From Diphasiastrum complanatum (Eukaryota; Streptophyta; Lycopodiopsida; Lycopodiales; Lycopodiaceae), in contig CM055111.1 of NCBI GenBank assembly GCA_029204225.1, positions 7,505,365 through 7,569,364 of the forward strand: a stretch of 64,000 nucleotides of DNA, given 5' to 3'. Positions 56,044 through 64,000 of the stretch are shown here, in pieces. The notes below the pieces were generated by a model. That model was given only the letters and a program-made list of their open reading frames with translations, had not been told where the DNA came from and searched no databases. Both the position numbers and the translations under genes were made by a program. Positions within the stretch are counted from its first letter, which is position 1. Each line of letters begins with the position of its first letter.

Positions 56044-56334
56044 GTGAAATTCACAATGCAGCCTGTACCCAGGACACTTGCTACACAGAACAGCTCTACA
56101 GTCAACCAAGGCAAGCCACTTGACAAAGACAAAGCCATCGAAGTGCCAGTTCAATCTCCAAGGAGATTGACAAGAGAAAGAAGAGCACCAGTCAAATTTG
56201 TGTCTGACAGCTCAGCTTCGACTATTGAAGAGTTTTGTGGATTCGGTGGTGAACCACAAACTTATGAGAAAGCCATCGACAGTCCGAACCCAGGACAAAT
56301 GGATAAAGGCAATGGAGGAAGAAATGGCTCTTAC
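56044..56334 (+). pseudogene. Copia pol fragment (pre-RT linker and RT start)
   Basis: Contains SPRRLTRERRAPVKF, SASTIEEFCGFGGEPQTY and, after a frame change, KWIKAMEEEMALTK. It aligns with 19620-19830. Interrupted at 56335 by an insertion; the same element resumes in late RT at about 58126. Confidence 0.7.
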
Positions 56335-56666
56335 AAAATTGTCTTGCTCACAGGCGGCCATGTATTCTGTATTTTTCGTCTTACTTGGTATTATGCATCA
56401 AGCAGAAAGTATATAGTTCGCAAACTTTTTCGTGTCACATCGTGTAACGTCCAGATCAGAAAGATTAATCATCTACAACTAATCACGAATTACAAGAGTG
56501 GCAGATTAGCCACAATCTAGAGTACTTCTTCTGATGTCATGATATCTAATCAAATACTTGTACCCCTTGGTACTTGGCTGATCTTCTTGGTCATTAATAG
56601 AAACATTTTGTCTTTTCAGCTTCACGACTCCAAGACTGCTCCTCTGTTTCTCGAATAGACCTTTGT

Positions 56667-57260
56667 CTAAGGCCTTTGTGAAATGTCAACTTCCATCTCC
56701 TTTGTTCCAATGAAGGTAATCTGCAACATCTTCTTTCCAATCAGATCCCTTATCAAGTGGTACTTGATCGCAATGTGTTTCATCCTTGAGTAAAACACAG
56801 GGTCTTTTGTCAGATGTATTGCAGATATGTTGTCCATCTGCAAATCCAGAGGTTCATTCCTTGTTTCACCTAGTTCATCAAGGAACTGTTTGAGCCAAAT
56901 TATTTCGTTGGCCATCTTTGCTGCTGCAACATACTCTGCTTTGTAGGATGACTGAGCCACAATGATCTGCTTCTTGCTGACCCAGAGAATTGCTACTTTT
57001 GATGTGATGGTGCATCCTCCTGAGACACTTTTGTAGTCGTCCTTGAGAGATGCCCAACTAGCATCTGGAACTCTGCATCATGACAATAACACAAACCAAA
57101 ATCTTTTGTTGATTAAAGATATTGCAAAATTTGTTTTGCAATCTTCCAATGAGTCGAGCCTGGATTTGTACAGAATTGGCTCATCCTGAACACGGCATAA
57201 GCAATGTTAGGACATGTGTTATCTGCAAGATATATCAACAATCCAATCAGCTTCCTATAT
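56667..57260 (-). pseudogene. Copia RNase H fragment, minus strand
   Basis: The minus-strand frame reads ASWASLKDDYKSVSGGCTI, AQSSYKAEYVAAAKM (Cys and Glu of the usual SCEAEY motif replaced), IIWLKQFLDELGETRNEPL, LQMDNISAIHLTKDPVF and KHIAIKYHLIRDLI. It is close to the plus-strand fragments at 469-728, 20800-21074 and 58500-58900, all the same copia family. The upstream RT part ends near 57270. Confidence 0.75.
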
Positions 57261-57403
57261 GATGTAAGCTACATCAATTCCCTTTCTTTTTGAACAATTT
57301 CCCGAAATTGTTATGATCACGAATTATTTTTGCTCGAGAAGAATTCGCGATCCAGTCAAGCTTTGCAACGAAATGAAATGAAGCAAAACTAGACAAAAGA
57401 GAA

Positions 57404-57805
57404 GAATTCATGAAAAGATCAATCGGGCTTTGTAACGAGACAAAACGAAACTTAAGTGAGCTTTGAAATTGATTTACACTTAAAGCCAAGTGATCACGAA
57501 GCGAAACAAAACGAAACACAAAGTGAAAGCATTTGCGAATAAAATCAATTCGTGTGAAATTCAGATATGATTGCTGGTCACTGTCGGCTATATCATTCCT
57601 ACAATCCTTCCGAATGTAGACAGACACTGCTGATTATGAATTATTATAGCATTCAACAAAATCAAACCAATGTGAAGAATTGAATAAACAAGTGAATCAG
57701 ATACATGAATAGTAGCAGACAAATATTCATTCGCGATCATACAATCATTCAGAATAATATGTGCATAACAGCTACAATATTATCTATTGATCTTCTGATT
57801 TTTCA
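57404..57805. repeat. Dispersed repeat R2, copy 2
   Basis: Matches 32090-32537 with scattered differences. It adjoins the minus-strand copia piece, which hints that R2 belongs to the leader or LTR of that copia family. Confidence 0.6.
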
Positions 57806-58125
57806 AGCACTGTGCGACAGACCACACAGTGCATTGGCATGAGAGAAATACAGTTCTCTCACGAATAATGTTTCGCTTACTAGTGGACTTCTGGATCTGT
57901 TGATCCTCTTCCAAAATTGTCTCGCTCACAGGCAGACATGTATTCTGTATTTTTTGTCTTGCTTGGTATTATGCATCAAGCAGAAAGTATATAGTTCGCA
58001 AAATTTTTCGTGTTGCGTTGTATAACTTCCAAATCAGAAAGATTAATCATCTACAACTAATCACGAATTACAAGACTGGCAGATTAGCTACGATCTAGAG
58101 TACTTCTGCTGATGTCATGATATCT

Positions 58126-59007
58126 GAGGAGAAGCAAAGTGCTACCTGGGTTTGCAAATCGATAGAGATCTTGAAGGTGGGAAATTACATCTACACGAAT
58201 CAAGATACATTCAAAAGATCATGGATGATTCCGACATGACAGATTGCAAGAGAGTGAATAATCCTATGGTACTTGGCACAATATTGACAAGTGAAGAATG
58301 TCTCAAAGATCATGCAAAACGACAAGCAATGCAGCATAAGCCATATAGAAGGCTTATTGGCTCTTTGATATACTTGGCAAACAATACAAGGCCGGAAATT
58401 GCCTATGCAGTGTTCAGATCGAGCCAATTTAACATAAATCCAGGTCCGACACACTGGAAAGTTGCCAAGAGGATTCTGCAATACCTGCAGAGCACAAAGA
58501 ACTATGGACTATGCTATAGTCGAGATGCAGGATTCAAGATTGAATCCTACAGTAATGCAAGTTGGGCATCAATCAAAGATGACTCCAAAAGTGTCTCGGG
58601 AGGATGCACAATAGCAGCCAATGTTGTTGTTATATGGATCAGCAAAAAGCAGACCATAACTGCCCAACCATCATGTGAGGCAGAATATGTTGTTGTAGCC
58701 AAAATGGCTAATGAGCTGACTTGGCTCAAACAATTTCTAGATGGTTTGGGAGAGAGCACCAACGGGCCACTAATCCCACACATGGACAACACATCTGCAA
58801 TACATTTGACAAAGGATCCTGTGTTTCACTCAAGAACAAAACACATTGCTATTAAATATTATTTGATCAGGATTTGGTTGAGAGAAATGAGTTGTAGACA
58901 GTTTTCATTCCAACCAAGCAGATGGTGGCCGACATCTTTACAAAGCCTCTAGATAAGGCAATGTTTGAAAGGTAGAGAGCTAGCCTAGGAATCACAAGGC
59001 TACCATG
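58126..59007 (+). pseudogene. Copia late RT and RNase H fragment
   Basis: Resumes at GEAKCYLGLQIDRDLEGGK (late RT) and continues KRLIGSLIYLA-type sequence, then RNase H: VAKRILQYLQSTKNYGLCY, YSNASWAS (the first catalytic Asp replaced by Asn), SCEAEYVV, HMDNTSAIHLTKDPVFHSRT. After a shift near 58870, MVADIFTKPLDKAMFE closes pol. Together with 56044-56334 it forms one element split by the 1.8-kb insertion. Confidence 0.8.
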
Positions 59008-59021
59008 CTTTGAGAGGGAGT

Positions 59022-60102
59022 TGAAGAAACTAAATATTTCTATCCACAAAGCACGTTTAGCTTGTGAGACTTTACCTACAGAAATACACGAGATTTCTAC
59101 ACATGCAACAACCGACTCAACCGAGGTCATCGACTCAGCTGAAGTCCCCGACGCCAACGAGATGCCAAGGCACCAATCAAAGTCATCGGTGACGCTGAAG
59201 TCAAGACTCAGCCAAAGTGGTCAAAGTGGATGAAGTCCCCGAAGACAACAAAGACGACGAAGACAAATGAGTCTCCAAAGGCCAAAGTCCCCGAAGTGTC
59301 CAAAGTACCGAAGAGACCGACGAGGACTCAACCCCAGCTAAGTGCCAAAGCCAAAAGTCGAGCAAGTCAATCCAGCTACATCAAGCATCGAGTACATCAT
59401 CAAAGCTCGACGAGCGTGACAGTTTCAATGTCACGACTCAACCGTTAAGTCCTTGTAGTTAAGCAAAGTAGCAAGACATAGTTAGCTAATGTTTTAGCTT
59501 AAACTATCTTGTAATGCTTAGCTAATTAGTTCTTGTAATCAGACCAAGCATGCTATATGTATTGGAGGTCAGATACAGACCAAAAGGAAAGAGGGAAAAA
59601 AAGTAAGCATACACAAAGTGTGTGTGGAAGTAGTGGTGGATGAGTGTTAGTCATGCAGTAGTAGACACACATCACCACACTCATACTTACATAAAATAAG
59701 CAGTAGCTAGTTTCTATTCATGAGAGAGAATACCTCTCTTGCATCAACGTGCTGATCTCGAAAATAGACAATGCTCAAAAAGATCATTGTTAAACACTTT
59801 TGATTTTGGTGAAATAGACAAGTAATAGTTCTTCTACTCAATGTATGCAATCTTTGAATGTTGTGATGTTTGCTCAATTCATAAGTAGATATACTTCTGC
59901 TATCATTTGACATTATCTACTATTCATAAATTACTATCAGATTAGCAGTAGCTATTTGTAGTTCGGATGATGTTTGATCGCGGAATGAAGCAGTAGCTTC
60001 CCCGGACAGATCGGCTCCATCTAAGCTCATATCAGTGAATCACGACTAGCTCCGACTTTGAAGTGCCCGAAGTCTCCGAATTTTTCAATTCCAAAATCCA
60101 CA
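59022..60102 (+). repeat. Copia LTR between polypurine tract and PBS
   Basis: It starts TGAAGAAACT right after TTTGAGAGGGAGT (59009-59021) and ends near AATCCACA (60102). It contains many GAAGTC/CCGAAG motifs (59200-59340, 60060-60160). Being followed by a PBS, it is at once a 3' and a 5' LTR. Confidence 0.55.
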
Positions 60103-60106
60103 GTAG

Positions 60107-60118
60107 TGGTATCAGAGG
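60107..60118 (+). promoter_or_regulatory. Primer-binding site, tRNA-Met type (duplicated)
   Basis: TGGTATCAGAGG, four bases after the LTR end. A second, altered copy (TGGTATTAGAGC) is at 60169-60180 within a local duplication of about 62 bp. Confidence 0.6.
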
Positions 60119-60180
60119 TGCTCGGAGAACCGAAGTCGTCGAAGTCGACATCACAAGATCCACAACAGTGGTATTAGAGC

Positions 60181-60914
60181 TAGTGACATCCGAGGATTCA
60201 CAACATGAGAAAGCTCAAAACTTGACCTCTCAATAAGATTCTACCTAATCTTAAGCCAAATCAAATCTATTAATGACAACAAGAATGGAAAGTACTAGAT
60301 GGAATTTGCATGAAAATTGGATCTAGAATTGCCTCCTCCTTGATCTCGACTTCACAAGGATATTGAATTCACCTAACTTGAACCAAAAAGAATCGAATGC
60401 ACATAACTGCCTCTTCAAATCATCCCTACAAGATCAGGTCGAATCATAATGCAATAACCAATCCAAATTATTTCATAGAGACAAGCAAAATTGAACACTT
60501 GACTATATTTGCATTCTCTTGATGAGTACTTGTTAAAATCTTTGGGCTGACCCAAAATTGACTTTGAAGGACCTTAATAAGCCTAAGAACAACCTATTAC
60601 AGTACCAAGAATGATGATCTACCTTCCTATTGAATGATTGAAAAAAATTCCTTGTGATTGACTCCACAAATGAACTAGCATCAACATGAAGAAAGCACAA
60701 AATACTTGCTATTTTGATCTAATTGATAAGAGATGACCACAACTCGGATTTTGAAGCTAAAAAGCTTGTAAATCAAAAACCATTATATCTCTCCTCACTA
60801 AAATTGATCAAAGATTGAAGGTACTAATCATAGATTATGTTTAGATAACAATCAATGCTTGAATTGCATCAAAATCTATGATTCTAGCATGAATTAAAGC
60901 TCATTTCTTGGAAT
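60181..60914. other. Copia leader remnants, no gene
   Basis: AT-rich, many stops in all frames. The left part probably follows the plus-strand PBS; the right part belongs to the leader of a minus-strand element whose PBS is at 60915. Confidence 0.4.
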
Positions 60915-61240
60915 GGCTCTGATAACATGTCAAAAATGCAGTGAAATAATCCCATTTTATCCTAGAAATGATGGAGAAAGCACCTACTTAAGATTCAATC
61001 AAGATCTAGAAGCTAGATTACCAATCAATACATTGATTTCTAGCTTATCTTGGCTTGAACTCCATGAATTAGCTCCAAAATCATGCCAAACTCTACAAAT
61101 CTAAGAGTGTACGGCCTGTTGTTGCCTGTCTATTGTACCTGCACCTCCAGACTCATCCAATGATCACAAAAATTCACATGCCAATAGCATTCATCAATCA
61201 AATCATAGACTCAAACTAGTCAAGAAGGAAAATCTCGATT
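60915..61240 (-). mobile_element. Minus-strand copia PBS and LTR fragment
   Basis: On the minus strand TGTTATCAGAGCC (60927-60915, one change from the tRNA-Met PBS) follows an LTR end (…CATTTTTGACA at 60928). The LTR body continues right to about 61240, where plus-strand copia RNase H begins; the far end is not defined. Confidence 0.5.
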
Positions 61241-61249
61241 GTGCTCATA

Positions 61250-61502
61250 ATTGGAAATGTTGTCACTTGTGATGCACTTTAGCTCCACCAATCTCATCTT
61301 TCATGCAAGGAACAAGCATATCAAAGTGGCACACCACTTTGTGAGAGAGAAAGTTCAAGCAAAGGACATCATTTTGGAGCATGTGGATACTACATCACAT
61401 GTGGCTAAACTTCTCACTAAGCCTTTGCTTAAGGCTTCATTTATTAAGCATAGATTAGCCGTGGGAGTTGCTAGCAAATCTATCTTGCAAAATGTTGCAT
61501 AA
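61250..61502 (+). pseudogene. Copia RNase H C-terminal fragment
   Basis: Reads NLIFHARNKHIKVAHHFVRE, then KDIILEHVDTTSHVAKLLTK and a final RLAVGVASKSI. This is the typical end of copia pol (HARTKHIEVDHHFVRE, ADxLTKPL). The upstream catalytic part is absent. Divergence from the other copia pieces indicates a different family. Confidence 0.8.
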
Positions 61503-61524
61503 CTAATTCTATTTTAAGGAGGAG

Positions 61525-62149
61525 TGTGAAAGTTGGTAAAATTAGACTGGTATTTTCCTTGCTAGATGCCATCATGGGGTTGGATTTATGTCCACCACCA
61601 CCTTGTACATATTTTAATATTGATTTTGAAAAGTCAAGATGCCTCCAACTCGAGTTCTATTGAGATAGTGACATGTGTCACAAAATGTAAGGATTGGCAT
61701 TTTTCTAGTATGCAACCAAATCCACATCTCAATGTCAAATTTGGCCCACTGATCAAATTAAGAGAGGTAGATCATAAAGCAAATCACATTAAGAGGTGCA
61801 AAATGTTTGGCTTCGCTCACATTGATATTGGCTGTTGTGGAAGATAGAGACATGGATATTGCATGTCAATTACCTATCCACACGTTATCGAAACCATATC
61901 TTCATGTGGATTTTTCAAGCATAGATCATCCATGCATGGATTATCTACTTGTAACAAACTATTGCTTTAGCTTTCCACAACACAATGTGGATAAACAAAA
62001 AGTTTTGTACTTGTGTACTCAATAAAGCCAATGTTTATCCAGGCTCAAAATAAGCAAGTAAAAGCTAAATAACATGGAAATTTATAAAACTTTTTACATT
62101 ATTTGCAAGTAAAAATAAAAGAACATGGATAAAATTAAACCTTTTCACA
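61525..62149 (+). repeat. Copia 3' LTR
   Basis: Starts TGTGAAAGTTGG after the purine tract AAGGAGGAG (61516-61524) and ends near CCTTTTCACA (62149). Length about 625 bp. Confidence 0.6.
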
Positions 62150-62721
62150 TGCTTATGGTTGTGACAATTCATTGGGCTCCAAGAACCCAAGCCCTCATTT
62201 CTTCTCGTGGGACCCTAGGAGGCTCTCAAAATGTGTGAAGCTCTTAAAATTTTGAAAGCCCCAGAGTGGGGGGAGGGGGGGTCTTCCCCCTATACCTCAT
62301 ACCCTCCTATACTTCATATCTTGAAGGTAGCAAGCATGTGGGATGATCCAATGTTAATTGGGTTAAGAGTGTGGCTGGGCAGGCTCTAAAATTAACTTGG
62401 AAGTGACACAAGGAATCAAATGATGATCCAGGACATAAGGAATCAAACAATGATGCATGTCCATCACAGTGCACTGTTTGAGGAGAGTTGTTGAATGCTA
62501 CCAGAAAGGTGCAGGCTGGAACCGCGACCATTCTGTAGTGACATGACATGTAAGGAGCCCAACTCAGTAAATGGCTTGGCCAGGTAGGTTGTATGTATAT
62601 AAGAAACACTGCTTCGTAAAGTATTAAAAAAAAAATGATGATCTACATGTAGAAGCAATATATCCTATTGGAATTTGGCAGCTAACAACCTTTACCGTCA
62701 GCTAATTGATTGCTCCAGATT
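62150..62721. other. No gene recognised
   Basis: Contains a G-run (GGGGGGAGGGGGGG at about 62267-62281) and otherwise nothing identifiable. Confidence 0.4.
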
Positions 62722-63693
62722 TCACTGTTCACGAGGAGTTTGTAGCAACCGCTTTTTTACCGCTGAGAGAAATTCGTGTGACAGCAGATACTGCAGGGAC
62801 ATCGCGCTGCCCGTGTTGGCTGAGATTTCTTCAAATTTCTTCCCTTCTTTTGCGGATTCGATTGGTTCCTTTGAAGCATCTTTCAACTTCCAAGTTCCTT
62901 TCATGAGCTTCCTGTTTGACTCTTGATACCAACAAGGTAAACGAAAATTTATTATGCTAACAGATGGATTTGAAGTCTATAATCGACACGTAGAGTGTGC
63001 TAACCCACCTTCACCATGCATGCGTAGCTCTAAGAAAACTGACACAGAAACTTTTAAAAAATTGAATATGCTTTTGAGGTTTTGAACATGTAAAAGCTAA
63101 TACATATTACAATTACGGGGCAAGCTATTTGAGTGTGCTTCTGTCGTCAAATTGGCGAGATCCTCCTTTCATGTTTTCCATAAATCAGGCCGGTTCAGGT
63201 GATTTTTTGGGTTCTTTGACATGAAGCATTGAAAATAACTTTAAAGGGTGAACGATGAACGAATCTGCGGAATCCGATTAGTGCATCGCTCTGATGCTTT
63301 TTTGGCGAAAGGTGCGTTATGTACAAGTCTAATAATTGCTTGCTGGAACTTTTGCCTGCCGGTTCATACATGATCCAACTGATCTCGGACATTTGAGATC
63401 ATTTCACCTTCCTCATGAATACTGGCAGCTTCAGTTTTACCCATCTTGTCCGATCGACATAGCTCAAAGGCATCATCTCTGGACGAGGAGTAGCCAGTAA
63501 CAGCAGCTACGCTTTTCAAAATTCCGACGAACAAAAAACTGAAGATCGTAGCCATTACGATACTGCAAATATGTAAGGAATATTGCACCATCTTCCAGAT
63601 ATGTACATGCTGTCCTTCAGCCGGCGTGTCTTGCTTGCGTTCATAGTGCAAGTGAATGGCTGCAACAGCTGCACTTGAAGAATCGACCACCAT
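62722..63693 (-). CDS. Candidate two-exon membrane protein, unknown function
   Basis: Proposed exon 1 is 63693-63370 (108 codons) and exon 2 is 62919-62722. Exon 1 starts MVVDSSSAAVAAIHL and contains one hydrophobic segment of about 22 residues (around residues 44-66, ICSIVMATIFSFLFVGIL), so a single-pass membrane protein is likely. At the exon 1 end CAT/GTATGA is a good plant splice donor; without splicing the frame stops two codons later. An acceptor at 62921-62920 keeps phase 0 into a Lys/Glu-rich tail (MKGTWKLKDASKEPIES … LLQTPREQ). The product would be about 173 residues. No family is recognised. The intron is inferred from sequence only, and a single-exon 109-residue protein (stop at 63364) is the alternative. 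Confidence 0.35.
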
Positions 63694-64000
63694 CTTCACT
63701 CACACCACAAATCTGATCTCAACTGTGGGGTTTGAGTGCTACAAAACAAACATATCAAGACAAACAATAGATGTGAGAATGCCAATTATGGGGTTGTCGG
63801 CTCTGCGAAACAGCAAGGAGAGAAGAGACGTATAGTTGTTTGAAGAAGGAACAGATCTGAGTCTTGGGTGAGAAGTTGATCGCATGGTCGACATTCTGAT
63901 TTGTCTGCGCTGTTGTGATTGGTGATGCTGTTATATCTTTCATATGGGCGGATCTTCAGGTGTTCTAAAATTTCACAATTATTGCTGAAGGATCATAGAA
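63694..64000. other. Upstream region of the candidate gene
   Basis: No gene seen. No clear TATA box was found at the expected distance upstream of the ATG at 63693. Confidence 0.3.

Larger units (their letters stand above)
56335..58125 (-). mobile_element. Insertion in copia RT: inverted copia piece between 213-bp direct repeats
   Basis: Direct repeats of 213 bp (56335-56547 and 57913-58125; landmarks TGTATTCTGTATTTTT and AATCATCTACAACTAATCAC) flank a minus-strand copia RNase H fragment and repeat R2. The repeats could be short LTRs of a deleted minus-strand element, but clean TG…CA ends and target duplications were not seen. Confidence 0.45.

Overview
This window is nuclear DNA from a land plant. 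Small secretory lipid-transfer-protein genes sit in a sea of plant-type Ty1/copia and Ty3/gypsy retrotransposons, hAT transposon debris, fold-back elements and GA/CT microsatellites. The AT-rich, intron-compatible, repeat-dominated landscape would fit a large vascular-plant genome such as a fern or gymnosperm, but nothing seen here fixes the species. Host genes are few: two paralogous nsLTP genes on the minus strand (25958-26290 and 46274-46615) and one possible two-exon membrane-protein gene (62722-63693, minus).

Region 1-21840 is a nested transposon stack. A non-autonomous copia-type element (called LARD-A here) lies on the minus strand from 19576 down to 786. Its 5' LTR is cut into three pieces (3797-4238, 16461-16494, 19423-19576) by two insertions. 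One is a 12.2-kb block holding a decayed Ty3/gypsy element plus a 2.97-kb LTR. The other is a 2.93-kb LTR of the same family in the opposite orientation, with a near-perfect 5-bp target duplication. The two opposed LTRs form a 6-kb palindrome (13383-19422). The gypsy element has gag, protease, RT, RNase H and integrase, then an extra RNase H placed after the integrase, then another long ORF. On the right and far left are copies of a copia/hAT chimera.

Region 21841-35794 holds unassigned DNA, the first nsLTP gene, microsatellites, a 3' fragment of LARD-A (30530-32088), an hAT N-terminal fragment, LTR fragments and a satellite of about 91 bp. Region 35795-42186 is an end-to-end copy of LARD-A with a 5-bp target duplication (TCTAA). 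It encodes gag and protease, but integrase/RT/RNase H are replaced by two stretches of unrelated coding-like sequence. Inside it, at 41139-41516, is a 378-bp miniature LTR retrotransposon (TRIM) whose two 153-bp LTRs each contain a tRNA-like pol III promoter sequence. The fragment at 31931-31935 preserves the empty target site.

Region 42187-64000 contains microsatellites, a fold-back element (43421-44194), the second nsLTP gene in a duplicated segment, a hairpin element near 47.4 kb, several decayed copia elements (50.1-53.7 kb, 56.0-60.2 kb, 60.2-62.1 kb) and the candidate two-exon gene at the right edge. Almost all transposon reading frames carry stops or frameshifts. The LTP genes and the candidate membrane protein are the only frames that look intact and host-like. 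Calls are by eye from motifs; no database search or alignment program was run.
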